Positions 10,639 to 20,297 of a stretch of DNA of 57,219 nt are shown one piece after another (position 1 is the stretch's first letter; the number at the start of each line of letters is the position of its first letter). The translations under genes were made by a program, and so were the position numbers. Source of the DNA: an uncultured Methylophilaceae bacterium. GTDB taxonomy: Bacteria > Pseudomonadota > Gammaproteobacteria > Burkholderiales > Methylophilaceae. A model generated the notes under the pieces. It ran no database searches. It saw only the letters and a program-made list of their open reading frames with translations, and was not told where the DNA came from. The DNA is taken from the NCBI GenBank assembly GCA_905618945.1, contig CAJQTF010000003.1:1-57219 (forward strand), read 5' to 3'.

Positions 10639-11520
10639 ATGGATAAAAATATAATTCATTATGGCGTAGAGTTAAAAAACTTTAACAGCTGGAAAGTTGG
10701 GGGAACAGCTGAGCAATTTTTAATTTGTGACGAAAAGGACATCCTTGCTTCCTTTATAAAGAAAAAAAAAATTAAGTTACCAATAACAATTGTAGGTTTA
10801 GGATCGAATTTATTAGTTCGTGACGGCGGAATTAAGGGAACTGTAATAGTTATGAATGGTGGATTAAGAAAAATTAATAATGATGAAAATCTAATTTATA
10901 CAGAAGCTGGAGTAAGTTGCTCCAAGTTATCTAAATTTTCAGCTAAGGAAGGGCTGTCTAATTCAGCTTTTTTTTCAGGTATACCAGGTACAGTTGGAGG
11001 AGCTTTGTTTATGAATGCAGGATGCTATGGTTCTGAGACATGGGATTATGTTCAAAAAGTATTAATGATTAATTTGAACGGTGATCAAATTGAAAGAAAA
11101 AAATCAGACTTTGAGATTAGCTATAGAGAAGTAAAAAATTCTAATAAAGGTGAATATTTTCTTGCTGCATGGTTTAAGTTTCCAAAAGGCAATAAAGATA
11201 GGGCTGAAAATGAAATAAAAGAACTATTGGCTCACAGGAAAAATACTCAACCTTTAGATTGGCCAACAGCTGGGTCAACTTTTCGCAATCCTAAAGATAA
11301 TTTTGCAGCTAAGTTAATTCAAGATTGCGGACTAAAAGGGTATCAAATTGGAGGAGCGCAAGTTTCAAAAAAACATGCTAATTTTATAATTAATCTAGGG
11401 AATGCTAGCGCTTTAGATATTGAAAAAATAATCATCTATATTCAGAAGGTTGTTTATGAGAAGAAAAATATTCAATTATTAAGAGAAATAAAAATAATCG
11501 GAGATGAAATTGAAAGCTAG
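10639..11520 (+). CDS. murB: UDP-N-acetylenolpyruvoylglucosamine reductase MurB
   Basis: FAD- and NADPH-dependent reductase forming UDP-MurNAc. FAD-binding motifs G-L-G-S-N-L-L-V-R-D-G-G and G-I-P-G-T-V-G-G-A are clear, and G-S-T-F-R-N-P carries the conserved catalytic serine region. At 293 residues it is shorter than the E. coli enzyme and looks like the type II form without the extra substrate-capping loop; that class call is from memory of the family. It follows murC after 3 bases and overlaps the start of ddl. Confidence 0.95.
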   Translation: MDKNIIHYGVELKNFNSWKVGGTAEQFLICDEKDILASFIKKKKIKLPITIVGLGSNLLVRDGGIKGTVIVMNGGLRKINNDENLIYTEAGVSCSKLSKFSAKEGLSNSAFFSGIPGTVGGALFMNAGCYGSETWDYVQKVLMINLNGDQIERKKSDFEISYREVKNSNKGEYFLAAWFKFPKGNKDRAENEIKELLAHRKNTQPLDWPTAGSTFRNPKDNFAAKLIQDCGLKGYQIGGAQVSKKHANFIINLGNASALDIEKIIIYIQKVVYEKKNIQLLREIKIIGDEIES

Positions 11521-12418
11521 AGACTTCGGAAAAGTAGCTGTATTAATGGGGGGGGCATCAAATGAAAGAGAGATTTCATTGGAGAGTGGACAAGCGGTTC
11601 TAAATGCACTTCTTAGAAAAAAAATACATGCTGTAGCAATCGATCCGAAAAAAGATGATTTAAATCAACTAAGCGATTTTGATAGGGCTTTTATTTGCCT
11701 GCATGGGAAAGATGGAGAAGATGGAGAAATTCAAACCTTTCTTGAGGCAATAAATTTACCATATACAGGGAGCGATATTCTTTCATCGTATTTAGGTATG
11801 GATAAATTTAAATGTAAAACTATTTGGAAATCTAAAAATATTAGCACACCTGATTTTATGCAGGTTAGCCATGTTGACGATTTTGAGAGGGCTTCCAATT
11901 GCTGTGGGTTACCTTTTTTTATTAAGCCAGCTAATTCAGGATCAAGTATTGGTATAGCAATAATAAATAATGAGAATGATTTTATTTTTGCTTTTGAGCA
12001 AGCGTACAAAATTGATAAAATTGTTATTGTAGAATCTTTTATTGTTGGCAATGAATACACACTACCTATAATTCATAATAAACCATTACCCATCATTGAG
12101 ATTAAACCGAAAACAGAGTTTTATGATTATGAGGCTAAATATTTAAGAGATGATACTGAGTTTATTTGTCCAGCAGATATTACTTCTCCTTTGGTGAAAA
12201 ATATTAACAAATTATGTATAAATGCATTTAATGCAATCGGTTGTATTGGCTGGGGCCGTGTTGATTTCATAATTGATAAAAATAAAAATATTTATATTAT
12301 TGAGATCAATACAGTTCCTGGAATGACCAATCATAGCCTTGTGCCAATGTCTGCAAAATCTGCAGGAATTGAATTTGATGATTTGGTGACGATGATATTA
12401 GAGACATCAAATGCTTAG
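11504..12418 (+). CDS. ddl: D-alanine:D-alanine ligase
   Basis: ATP-grasp ligase that makes the D-Ala-D-Ala used by MurF. The N-terminal motif V-L-M-G-G-A-S-N-E-R-E-I-S-L is present. H-G-K-D-G-E-D-G and K-P-A-N-S-G-S-S-I-G-I mark the ATP-grasp fold, and E-I-N-T-V-P-G-M-T marks the metal site. Length 304 is normal. ATG 11504 directly abuts GGAG (11500-11503); the in-frame TTG at 11510 sits 6 bases after that GGAG and could be the true start. The difference is two residues. Confidence 0.95.
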   Translation: MKLKARDFGKVAVLMGGASNEREISLESGQAVLNALLRKKIHAVAIDPKKDDLNQLSDFDRAFICLHGKDGEDGEIQTFLEAINLPYTGSDILSSYLGMDKFKCKTIWKSKNISTPDFMQVSHVDDFERASNCCGLPFFIKPANSGSSIGIAIINNENDFIFAFEQAYKIDKIVIVESFIVGNEYTLPIIHNKPLPIIEIKPKTEFYDYEAKYLRDDTEFICPADITSPLVKNINKLCINAFNAIGCIGWGRVDFIIDKNKNIYIIEINTVPGMTNHSLVPMSAKSAGIEFDDLVTMILETSNA

Positions 12419-13157
12419 CAGCCAAGGATCAATAAAAAAAGTTACAACCTTTGTGTACTTATTAATATTTATAACTTTGATTTTTTTATGCTTTCAGCTA
12501 ATGACGAGTTCAAAATTTCCTATAAATGAAGTTGGAATAACAGGAGAGTATGGAAATATTAATAAGAACCAAGTCGATTTAATTAAGAATCAGTATATTA
12601 AAAAAAACTTTTTTGCGGTAAATCTTCAAGATACAAGAGATGCTTTTAAGAAATTACCTTGGATCAGAGATGTAAGCATCAGAAGAGACTGGGATAAATT
12701 TGGTTTACTAGTCGAAGTAGAATCTCATAAACCAATAGCTAGATGGAGTAATCGAGGCTTAGTTAATAGCTATGGAGAGATATTTCATGCGGCTTATGAA
12801 GATAATTTACCATTATTTTTAGGTCCAGATGGGTTTGTTGGTGAAATGACAGTAAAATATAATCAAATAAACAAAATTCTTAAGAAAGAGTTGATGCAAA
12901 TTGGTACAATTTCATTATCAAATAGATTATCTTGGGAAATTTATACAAACAATCAAATGCGTATTTTTTTAGGCAAAGAAGAGGGGGACAATATTGCTAA
13001 AAAATTAAATATATTTATAGAAAATTATCAATTAATTTTATCTGAATTGAAAAGTAGAGTTGAGTATGTAGATATAAGATATAAAGATGGATTTGTAGTA
13101 AAGAAATTAGATGAGAAATTATATAAAACAAATAAAGAAAAAAAGACTGCCCTATGA
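12411..13157 (+). CDS. ftsQ: Cell division protein FtsQ
   Basis: Bitopic divisome protein linking early and late division proteins. The 248 residues show one N-terminal membrane segment (about 10-32), then a POTRA-like domain starting near I-N-E-V-G-I-T-G and a beta domain with W-I-R-D-V-S-I-R-R, typical of FtsQ. It overlaps ddl by 8 bases and ftsA by 4, so it is probably translated by coupling. FtsQ is divergent in sequence; its position between ddl and ftsA makes the call secure. Confidence 0.93.
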   Translation: MLSSQGSIKKVTTFVYLLIFITLIFLCFQLMTSSKFPINEVGITGEYGNINKNQVDLIKNQYIKKNFFAVNLQDTRDAFKKLPWIRDVSIRRDWDKFGLLVEVESHKPIARWSNRGLVNSYGEIFHAAYEDNLPLFLGPDGFVGEMTVKYNQINKILKKELMQIGTISLSNRLSWEIYTNNQMRIFLGKEEGDNIAKKLNIFIENYQLILSELKSRVEYVDIRYKDGFVVKKLDEKLYKTNKEKKTAL

Positions 13158-14416
13158 ATAACGTCATACCACCACAATTAAAAAGCAAAAAAGATCAACA
13201 AAACATGATTGCTGCCCTTGATATAGGAACCTCAAAAGTTGTTGTCATTGTTGCTGAGATACAGCCTGATGGAGTTTTAAAAATTATTGGCAAAGGCCAG
13301 CATGTTTCAAAAGGATTAAAAAAGGGCGTAGTTATTAATATTGAGAATACAAAGCAGGCAATACAGAGAGCTGTTGAAGAGGCAGAGTTAATGGCAGATT
13401 GTAAAATAACTGAGGTATATACTGGAATTGCTGGAAGTCATATTAAAAGTATAAATTCTCATGCTATGGTAAAAATCAAAGATGATGAAGTAACCCAAAT
13501 GGATGTTGAGCTAGTTCGGGAAACTGCAGAGGCCATAAACCTTTCAACCGATCAAGAAGTGTTGCATGTTATAGATCAAGAATATATTATCGATGATCAG
13601 CAAGATATCAAAGAGCCTTTAGAGATGAGTGGAAAGTTGCTCAATATCAAAGTACATATTATTTCTGGTTCAATTGCTGCACGTCAGAATATTATTAAAT
13701 GTATTAAACAGTGCGGTTTAGATGTAATTGACTTAGTTTTTCAGCCTTTAGCATCAAGTGAAGCTGTTTTAACTCAAGATGAGAAAGAATTGGGTGTTTG
13801 TTTGGTAGATATAGGGGGCGGCACTACGGATATTGCTTTAATTAAGAATGGTGCATTTCAGCATACTGCAGTCATTCCAGTTGCTGGCGACCAAATAACA
13901 AACGATATTGCTGTTGCTTTTCGAACTACAACGCAATCTGCTGGTGATGCTAAAGAAAATTATGGTTCTGCTATGCCCAGCTTATGCTCTATGACTGAAG
14001 AAATTGAAATACCGCTTGTTGACGGCCAATCTCCATTAAGAATTACTACACAGGCCTTAGCTCAAGTCATTGAGCCAAGAATCTCAGAGCTGTTTGAATC
14101 AGTGCAAAACGAAATAACTAGAAGTAAAATGAGTGGCGCTATTGCATCCGGCATTGTTATTACTGGTGGGTCCTCGATGCTAAATGGTATGGTTGAGTTA
14201 GGGGAGAAAATATTTGGCATGCCTGTTAGAATCGGAATACCAAGAAATGTTGATGGGCTTTTGCAGGTAGTAGAAAATCCAAGATACTCTACTGGCGTAG
14301 GATTGTTAATAATGGGTAAGAATGATTTACAAAGGAATATAGATAGATTAGGAAAAGGAAATTCGATTAGCCATATGTTAAAAAGAGCAAAAATGTGGTT
14401 TCAGGGAAACTTTTAA
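13154..14416 (+). CDS. ftsA: Cell division protein FtsA
   Basis: Actin-like ATPase that tethers FtsZ to the membrane and recruits later divisome proteins. The phosphate 1 motif A-A-L-D-I-G-T-S-K-V is at about 20-29, the second G-V-C-L-V-D-I-G-G-G-T-T-D lies near 215-227, and V-I-T-G-G-S-S-M-L is the adenosine motif. The C-terminus ends in a short amphipathic membrane-binding segment rich in K, R and W. Full length at 420 residues. Confidence 0.96.
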   Translation: MNNVIPPQLKSKKDQQNMIAALDIGTSKVVVIVAEIQPDGVLKIIGKGQHVSKGLKKGVVINIENTKQAIQRAVEEAELMADCKITEVYTGIAGSHIKSINSHAMVKIKDDEVTQMDVELVRETAEAINLSTDQEVLHVIDQEYIIDDQQDIKEPLEMSGKLLNIKVHIISGSIAARQNIIKCIKQCGLDVIDLVFQPLASSEAVLTQDEKELGVCLVDIGGGTTDIALIKNGAFQHTAVIPVAGDQITNDIAVAFRTTTQSAGDAKENYGSAMPSLCSMTEEIEIPLVDGQSPLRITTQALAQVIEPRISELFESVQNEITRSKMSGAIASGIVITGGSSMLNGMVELGEKIFGMPVRIGIPRNVDGLLQVVENPRYSTGVGLLIMGKNDLQRNIDRLGKGNSISHMLKRAKMWFQGNF

Positions 14417-14434
14417 TGGAATATGGGGTAACTT

Positions 14435-15646
14435 ATGTTTGATGTTGTAGAAGGTAAAAAACAAAAAGCCATTATTAAAGTTATGGGCGTTGGAGGATGT
14501 GGTGGTAATGCTGTCGATTATATGATTGAAAAGAATGTGATGGGTGTTGAATTTATTTGTGCAAATACCGACCTTCAATCATTAAAAAAAAGCCAAGCAA
14601 ACACTATCGTCCAGATTGGAGAGATATTAACCCAGGGGTTAGGTGCTGGTGCACGACCAGATAAAGGAAAGCAGGCTGCATTAGATGATAAAGATAAAAT
14701 AATCGAGACTCTTGAAGGGGCAGACATGCTCTTTATTGCTGCTGGAATGGGTGGAGGAACTGGAACTGGAGCAACTCCAGTTATTGCTGAAATTGCAAAA
14801 GAGCTTGGCATTTTAACTGTTGCCGTTGTAACAAAACCTTTTAATTTTGAAGGTAGAAGAGTTCAAGTTGCAAATGACGGAATAGATGAGCTTGTGAACC
14901 ATGTCGACTCACTTATTACAATACCGAATGAAAAATTAATGGGGGTTTTGGGCCCAGATGTAACTTTTGTAGATGCATTTGGAGCTGCTAATGATGTTTT
15001 ATATAGTGCAGTGTCAGGTATTGTTGAAATTATAAATAACCCAGGATTAATTAATGTAGATTTTGCAGATGTTAAAACGGTTATGAGTGAGATGGGTATG
15101 GCAATGATTGGCTCTGGGACGGCAGAGGGCTCAGATAGAGCAACAATTGCTACAAAACAAGTTGTAGCGTGTCCTTTATTAGAAGATGTCAATCTTAATA
15201 ATGCTAAAGGAATGTTGGTAAATATTTCTGCAAGCACGGATTTTAAAATGAAAGAATATCACGAGGTAATGAATATAATTAAACAATATGCCGCAGAAAA
15301 TGCACATGTAATAGTGGGAAATGTAATAGATGATGCAATGGGAAATCATATCAGAGTTACCATGGTTGCTACAGGACTAGCCTATCCAAAAGAAGGAGAA
15401 GGCTTAAACATGGCAAATAATTCAGATCAAAAGAATAGCGAAGTTATTCGTGAATTCATTTATAAACCAGATACAGAGTTAGGGGTGGATAAAAAAGAGA
15501 TACAAGAAGATACAGATCAGGGTAATAGAGATAGTCCAAATGTATTTGGATCAAATACGCCGGATGAAGAAGGTTTTAATGAGGTAACAATGCCGGATGA
15601 AGACGAATATGATATCCCATCATTTATGAGAAGAAAAAATAAATGA
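14435..15646 (+). CDS. ftsZ: Cell division GTPase FtsZ
   Basis: Tubulin homologue that forms the Z ring. N-terminal [10 protein letters not shown] and the tubulin signature G-G-G-T-G-T-G at 106-112 bind GTP. After the C-terminal domain there is an acidic, low-complexity linker of about 60 residues and then the conserved tail D-I-P-S-F-M-R-R, which binds FtsA and related partners. GGGG about 8 bases upstream of the ATG is a better ribosome binding site than most genes here have. It overlaps lpxC through ATGA. Confidence 0.97.
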   Translation: MFDVVEGKKQKAIIKVMGVGGCGGNAVDYMIEKNVMGVEFICANTDLQSLKKSQANTIVQIGEILTQGLGAGARPDKGKQAALDDKDKIIETLEGADMLFIAAGMGGGTGTGATPVIAEIAKELGILTVAVVTKPFNFEGRRVQVANDGIDELVNHVDSLITIPNEKLMGVLGPDVTFVDAFGAANDVLYSAVSGIVEIINNPGLINVDFADVKTVMSEMGMAMIGSGTAEGSDRATIATKQVVACPLLEDVNLNNAKGMLVNISASTDFKMKEYHEVMNIIKQYAAENAHVIVGNVIDDAMGNHIRVTMVATGLAYPKEGEGLNMANNSDQKNSEVIREFIYKPDTELGVDKKEIQEDTDQGNRDSPNVFGSNTPDEEGFNEVTMPDEDEYDIPSFMRRKNK

Positions 15647-16593
15647 TTTTTCAAAGATCAATAAAAAATGAAGTAAGTACTGTTGGAGTCGGCCTTCATT
15701 CAGGAGAAAAAGTCCGTATTGTATTAAAGCCAGCCAAAGAAAATAGCGGAATAATCTTTAAAAGAATAGATATTAAATTGCCAATAGAGATAAAAATTGA
15801 ACCGAAAGCTGTAAAAGAGACTAGATTATCGTCAACGATTGGGAAAGGTAAATTCAAGATCTCAACAGTTGAACACTTAATGTCTGCTTTATCTGCTTCA
15901 GGCATAGATAATATTTTAATTGAAGTTGATGGTTCCGAAATACCAATAATGGATGGAAGCTCTATCTCATTTGTATATTTGATAAACTCGGCAGTTGTAT
16001 GCGAACAATCTAAATTTAAGAAATTTGCTGTAATTAAAGATGTAATCAAAGTTGAAGAGGGTGAGAAGTTTGCCAAATTTGAACCATACAAAGGATTTCT
16101 AGTTGATTTTACGATTGATTTCCCTCACCCAGCCTTCAAAAAAGAAAATAGTCGTGTCGAGATAGATTTATTTAAAGAATCATATGTAAATAATATCAGT
16201 AGAGCAAGGACATTTGGCTTTATGCAGGAAGTAGAATACTTAAGATCAAATGGATTGGCTCGCGGAGGAGCATTAGATAACGCTATTGTTTTAGATGAAT
16301 ATAAGATTCTAAACAATGAAGGATTAAGATATTCAGATGAATTCGTTAGACATAAAATTTTGGATGCAATTGGTGATTTATATATGATTGGGATGCCTAT
16401 TATTGGTAAATTTACAGCATATAAATCAGGACACGAGCTTAACAATAGATTACTTAAAGCATTACTAGAGCAAAAATCAAAGTGGGCAATAGAATATTTA
16501 GACCTTGAGGACGAGCAGACTTCTTTGTTAGCAAGCAATTACATCAAAGATAAAAATAAATTTGGGATTAAGGGTGTAGACATACTCCAATGA
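15643..16593 (+). CDS. lpxC: UDP-3-O-acyl-N-acetylglucosamine deacetylase LpxC
   Basis: Zinc amidase for the committed step of lipid A synthesis. The zinc and catalytic ligands are visible in T-V-E-H-L-M-S-A-L, in R-H-K-I-L-D-A-I-G-D-L with His and Asp, and in the catalytic-histidine segment K-S-G-H-E-L-N-N. The early G-V-G-L-H-S-G motif is also present. Length is normal at 316 residues. The start overlaps ftsZ and the stop overlaps the next small ORF, so lpxC is probably part of the dcw transcript. Confidence 0.96.
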   Translation: MIFQRSIKNEVSTVGVGLHSGEKVRIVLKPAKENSGIIFKRIDIKLPIEIKIEPKAVKETRLSSTIGKGKFKISTVEHLMSALSASGIDNILIEVDGSEIPIMDGSSISFVYLINSAVVCEQSKFKKFAVIKDVIKVEEGEKFAKFEPYKGFLVDFTIDFPHPAFKKENSRVEIDLFKESYVNNISRARTFGFMQEVEYLRSNGLARGGALDNAIVLDEYKILNNEGLRYSDEFVRHKILDAIGDLYMIGMPIIGKFTAYKSGHELNNRLLKALLEQKSKWAIEYLDLEDEQTSLLASNYIKDKNKFGIKGVDILQ

Positions 16594-16772
16594 TATTTAT
16601 TAAATTAAGTATTTTTTTATTATTTATATTCGTTGCATTAATGGCGGGCTGCTATCTTTTTACAAAAAATAAAAAGTATTTATTTTTAGCTAGAGATGCA
16701 ATTAAGTATTTAATTTCATTGGTACTCATCATTGTAATAATTTATTTTTCTCTAAGGTATTTACACCTATAA
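16590..16772 (+). CDS. Small two-helix membrane protein, function unknown
   Basis: A 60-residue protein with two hydrophobic segments (about 3-24 and 37-56) separated by a short basic loop that also carries charged residues. It starts inside the lpxC stop through ATGA, so it is very probably real and translationally coupled to lpxC. I do not recognise a family. Its position suggests an envelope role, but nothing in the sequence shows one. Confidence 0.7.
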   Translation: MIFIKLSIFLLFIFVALMAGCYLFTKNKKYLFLARDAIKYLISLVLIIVIIYFSLRYLHL

Positions 16773-16776
16773 ATTA

Positions 16777-17664
16777 ATGAAAGTAATTTCCATATTTGGC
16801 GGTACTGGATTTATTGGCACTGAACTTATTAATCAGTTAATCAGAATGCCTGTTAAAATTCTCGTGTTTACCCGAAATAAAAATAAAGCTAATCATTTAA
16901 AATCTCTCCCTAAAGTTACAATATTAGAATTTTCCTCACAAAATTTTTCATCAGATAACCTTAAGGGATCGGATGTCATAATTAATTTGGTAGGAATCCT
17001 GCATGAATATAAAAATATTAAATTTTCAATGGCACATGAAGATTTTGTTACCAAAATAATAAAATCTGCTTTAAAGCAAAATATAAAAAGATTAATTCAT
17101 TTAAGTGCATTAGGTGTGAGTAAAAAATCATTAAGTAGATATTTATATTCTAAATACAAGACAGAGATTATTATTCAAAATAAATTTAAGGAAAATGATT
17201 GGACAATTTTAAGACCGTCAATTGTGTTTGGACTCAATGATAAATTTATTAATTTATTCAAAAGTTTGGTTCGGTTTTTGCCTGTAATATTTTTAGTATC
17301 ACCAAAATCTGAATTTCAACCCATTCATGTTGAAGATTTAGTGAATATAATAATAAAAATTATTAATGATAAAAAAACTTTTAAAAAGACTTTTAATTTA
17401 GCTGGCCCTAAGAAATATACTTTTTATGAGGTTATTAAGTTAATAACCAAATGTGATAAAAAATACAATATTGTTATCGGTTTAAGTAAGACAATGTCTT
17501 ATTTATTCGTTAGATTATTAATGCTATCCCCAGTAAAAATTATTACAACAGATAATTTGAAATCAATGGAGACTAGTAATACAGTAAAGGTGAATGATGC
17601 ATATAACTTTAAATCCACTTTAAAAGAATTAAGTACTTATTTAATTAATTATAAAAAATATTAA
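16777..17664 (+). CDS. NDUFA9-like NAD(P)-binding SDR family protein
   Basis: Atypical extended short-chain dehydrogenase-like protein of the complex I NDUFA9 / NmrA-like group. The Rossmann motif F-G-G-T-G-F-I-G is at 7-14, followed by I-N-L-V-G-I-L and H-L-S-A-L-G-V. Y-S-K-Y-K-T-E lies where the family has its Y-x-x-x-K region. R-P-S-I-V-F-G and H-V-E-D-L-V are typical of this branch. It may bind NAD(P) or a quinone-related ligand without being a dehydrogenase; the substrate is not predictable. Starts 4 bases after the small membrane protein. Confidence 0.85.
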   Translation: MKVISIFGGTGFIGTELINQLIRMPVKILVFTRNKNKANHLKSLPKVTILEFSSQNFSSDNLKGSDVIINLVGILHEYKNIKFSMAHEDFVTKIIKSALKQNIKRLIHLSALGVSKKSLSRYLYSKYKTEIIIQNKFKENDWTILRPSIVFGLNDKFINLFKSLVRFLPVIFLVSPKSEFQPIHVEDLVNIIIKIINDKKTFKKTFNLAGPKKYTFYEVIKLITKCDKKYNIVIGLSKTMSYLFVRLLMLSPVKIITTDNLKSMETSNTVKVNDAYNFKSTLKELSTYLINYKKY

Positions 17665-17667
17665 TAT

Positions 17668-18828
17668 ATGAAAATTTATTTAGTTGGTGGGGCTGTTAGA
17701 GACAAAATAATGGATATTCCAGTTAATGATAAAGACTATTTAGTCGTAGGCAGCACCCCTGAAGAGATGGTTAAATTAGGCTACAAACCTATCGGAAAAA
17801 ATTTTCCTGTATTTTTACATCCTAAAACTAAAGAAGAATATGCACTTGCAAGAACAGAGAAGAAAGTTGGCAAGGGTTACCATGGATTTAAGTTTTATAC
17901 ATCACCCGATGTAACTCTTGAGGAAGACTTAAGTAGAAGAGACATTACGATAAATGCAATAGCCGAAGATGAAGATGGGAATATCTATGACCCATTCAAT
18001 GGTAAAGATGATATAAAAAATAAGATTATTCGACATGTTAGCGATGCTTTTATCGAAGATCCTTTAAGGGTTCTTAGGGCGGCTAGATTTTCAGCATTAG
18101 ACGTAAAATTTAGGATCCAGACAGAAACATTAGAATTGATGAGCGCGATGGTATTAAGCGGTGAGCTAAAGTCCCTATCATTAGAACGAGTAGTGGCAGA
18201 AGTTGGAAAAGGGTTGGAAGGAGAAAATCCAGATATTATGCTTCATTACCTTTGTGAATGTGGGGCTTTGAATGAAGTTTTCTTGGACCATCCCCATTGG
18301 AGACCTTCTTTTTCTGAAGATTTTGTTAGCTTAGGGTTGGCTATGAAGAAATTCCCAAAACCTTTGGCTGCTGAATCTAAATTAATCATGTTGCTACTGG
18401 TTCCATATTTTGGTAAACATTACTTACCTGAGTCCCGTAAAATTTGGGTAGAGAAACAAACATATTTATTAAAAGACTTAAAAATATCGAGCCTGTCAGT
18501 TAAGATATTTTGGAATATTATAGATGAAGAGCTAAACCTTAAACAGTTTTTAACATTAACAGCAGAAGATAAATTGGATTGTTTATATCGACTTGACTTT
18601 TTTAGACGCCCAAATATTATTTCAGAGATTTTGAATATAATCGCGGTATTTTATAAAGCATTTGAAATAAAGGCCCCAACATTTGAAAACCTTAATAAAC
18701 TCATAGTTCTTTTTTCTAATGAAATAAATCAATTAAAAAGTGAGTTAGATACTTCAAAATCTGGGGGTGAAATTAAGGAAGTTGTTTATCAGGAGAGGCT
18801 TTCTCTTATTAAAAAAATTAGTCAGTAA
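17668..18828 (+). CDS. cca: tRNA CCA nucleotidyltransferase, HD motif not seen
   Basis: Adds or repairs the 3' CCA end of tRNAs. The class II nucleotidyltransferase head is intact: V-G-G-A-V-R-D at about 6-12, N-D-K-D-Y metal ligands, E-Y-A-L-A-R-T-E, then R-R-D-I-T-I-N-A-I-A and D-P-L-R-V-L-R-A-A-R-F. At 386 residues it is a little shorter than the bifunctional proteobacterial form of about 410. Where that form carries an HD phosphohydrolase motif, none is visible, so the 2',3'-phosphatase activity is probably lost. The 3' end overlaps the convergent HAD gene by 11 bases. Confidence 0.92.
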   Translation: MKIYLVGGAVRDKIMDIPVNDKDYLVVGSTPEEMVKLGYKPIGKNFPVFLHPKTKEEYALARTEKKVGKGYHGFKFYTSPDVTLEEDLSRRDITINAIAEDEDGNIYDPFNGKDDIKNKIIRHVSDAFIEDPLRVLRAARFSALDVKFRIQTETLELMSAMVLSGELKSLSLERVVAEVGKGLEGENPDIMLHYLCECGALNEVFLDHPHWRPSFSEDFVSLGLAMKKFPKPLAAESKLIMLLLVPYFGKHYLPESRKIWVEKQTYLLKDLKISSLSVKIFWNIIDEELNLKQFLTLTAEDKLDCLYRLDFFRRPNIISEILNIIAVFYKAFEIKAPTFENLNKLIVLFSNEINQLKSELDTSKSGGEIKEVVYQERLSLIKKISQ

Positions 18829-19435
18829 TTAAATCTTTTAATTTAGATATTTTCTTATCAATATATGAAGGACTTTCTTTTTCATTAGTTAGCCATATTG
18901 TAGATAACCCAAATTTATTAGCTGTTTCAAGATTCTCTTTTACATCATCTACAAAGTAAGCCTTTTTAATTTTATATTTTTTTAGAAAAAATCTCATTGA
19001 AATTTCACTTGGTTTTGCTAAAAAATTACAATCTTCTATACTAAAAATTTCATCAAAGTAACTTTCAACCTCACATGCCTTAAGCACTCTTCTTGTGTAA
19101 GCTCTAGGCGCATTTGTGTAAAGTATCTTTTGACCATTTATTGAAGATAATACTTTTATTAAACCTTGCATAGGTATAACTAAATCTTTGAAATTTTTAA
19201 GTGTGTGAGTTTTTTCTAAAAAGTCTGTTGGGCTAATATCATGGTGCCTAATTAATCCTTCTAATGTAGCTCCGTAATGATCCCAATATTTTTGTCGAAG
19301 TACATCAGCTTCTCTAAGATTAATTTTTACTCTTTTACTGATGTATCTATTAATTTTTTTATTAATTAAAGGGAATATTCTTTTTTGCGCATCATGCAGT
19401 GTATTATCAAGGTCAAATATCCAAGTATCTTCCAA
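18818..19435 (-). CDS. HAD-family pyrimidine 5'-nucleotidase-like protein
   Basis: HAD phosphatase of 205 residues. Motif I is F-D-L-D-N-T-L at 7-13 with the nucleophile Asp8 and acid Asp10. Motif II is around L-Y-T-N-A-P-R, and motif III-IV is K-P-S followed by F-V-D-D-V-K-E-N. The family, often called pyrimidine 5'-nucleotidase (SDT1-like), commonly sits next to argB in betaproteobacteria, as recalled from family knowledge. It starts one base after the argB stop and is the last gene of that operon. Confidence 0.87.
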   Translation of the reverse strand: MEDTWIFDLDNTLHDAQKRIFPLINKKINRYISKRVKINLREADVLRQKYWDHYGATLEGLIRHHDISPTDFLEKTHTLKNFKDLVIPMQGLIKVLSSINGQKILYTNAPRAYTRRVLKACEVESYFDEIFSIEDCNFLAKPSEISMRFFLKKYKIKKAYFVDDVKENLETANKFGLSTIWLTNEKESPSYIDKKISKLKDLITD

Positions 19436-19436
19436 A

Positions 19437-20294
19437 TTATTGATCCTTAATTAGAGTGCCAACACCTTGATCAGTTAATATTTCCAGTAATAATGCATGC
19501 TCAACTCTACCATCAATAATATGCACAGTATTCACTTCATGCTTAGCAGCATGCACTGCAGAGTTTATTTTAGGAAGCATACCTTCAGATATGGTTCCAT
19601 CTTCTATTAGCTTTTTAATTTCTTTGGGAATTAGCCCTGTAATTAGATTATTTTTTTTATCTAAAACCCCTTTTGTATTAGTCATTAGTACTAATTTTTC
19701 AGCATTCAAAATCTCTGAAAATTTTGAAGCTACAACATCAGCATTTATATTGTAAGTTTTGTTATCACTACCTATTCCAATTGGTGCAATGATTGGTATG
19801 ATTCCATCATCTTTAAGTTCTTTCATAAAGGATGGGTCGATACTCAATATTTCACCTACATAACCAAGATCAATTAATTTTCCTTGAACTTGTAATTTTT
19901 TAGCTTTGATAATTCCTATTTTATTTTTGTTGCTATAGCTATTAGCATCCCCACCATTTTCTTTTATCAGTAAAACAATTTCCTTATTGATCTCATTTAA
20001 GACATTTGCAACGATTCCCATAGTTTCTTCATCGGTAACCCTTATTCCTTCAACAAATGAAGGTTTCTTCCCTAATGCATCTAGGGAATCATTTATTTGG
20101 GGGCCTCCGCCATGAATAATCACTGGATTCATTCCAACTAATTTAAGGAGTACTACATCTTTAGCAAATGACCGTTTTAACTTAGCATCAACCATAGCAT
20201 TCCCGCCAAATTTAATAACAATTGTTTTACCAAAAAATTTTTTAATGTAAGGAAGTGCCTCGCTTAAAACCTTTGATTTTTCGTTTGGAGTCAT
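19437..20294 (-). CDS. argB: Acetylglutamate kinase ArgB
   Basis: Second enzyme of arginine synthesis, phosphorylating N-acetylglutamate. Amino acid kinase fold with I-K-F-G-G-N-A-M at about 28-35, the substrate loop I-I-H-G-G-G-P-Q-I near 59-67, N-I-N-A-D-V-V-A and an ATP-site K-I-N-S-A-V-H-A-A. The N-terminal stretch before the kinase core resembles the helix found in arginine-sensitive hexameric enzymes, so feedback inhibition is plausible. Length 285 is normal. It lies 3 bases after argA and one base before the HAD gene. Confidence 0.95.
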   Translation of the reverse strand: MTPNEKSKVLSEALPYIKKFFGKTIVIKFGGNAMVDAKLKRSFAKDVVLLKLVGMNPVIIHGGGPQINDSLDALGKKPSFVEGIRVTDEETMGIVANVLNEINKEIVLLIKENGGDANSYSNKNKIGIIKAKKLQVQGKLIDLGYVGEILSIDPSFMKELKDDGIIPIIAPIGIGSDNKTYNINADVVASKFSEILNAEKLVLMTNTKGVLDKKNNLITGLIPKEIKKLIEDGTISEGMLPKINSAVHAAKHEVNTVHIIDGRVEHALLLEILTDQGVGTLIKDQ

Positions 20295-20297
20295 ATT

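Noticed and set aside
14863-15237. 124-codon antisense frame within ftsZ
   Set aside because: It lies wholly inside a highly conserved gene, has biased composition from reverse complement of FtsZ codons, and shows no domain or start signal.
15696-16538. Two long antisense frames inside lpxC
   Set aside because: Both are covered by the intact LpxC reading frame and have no independent start signal or family features.
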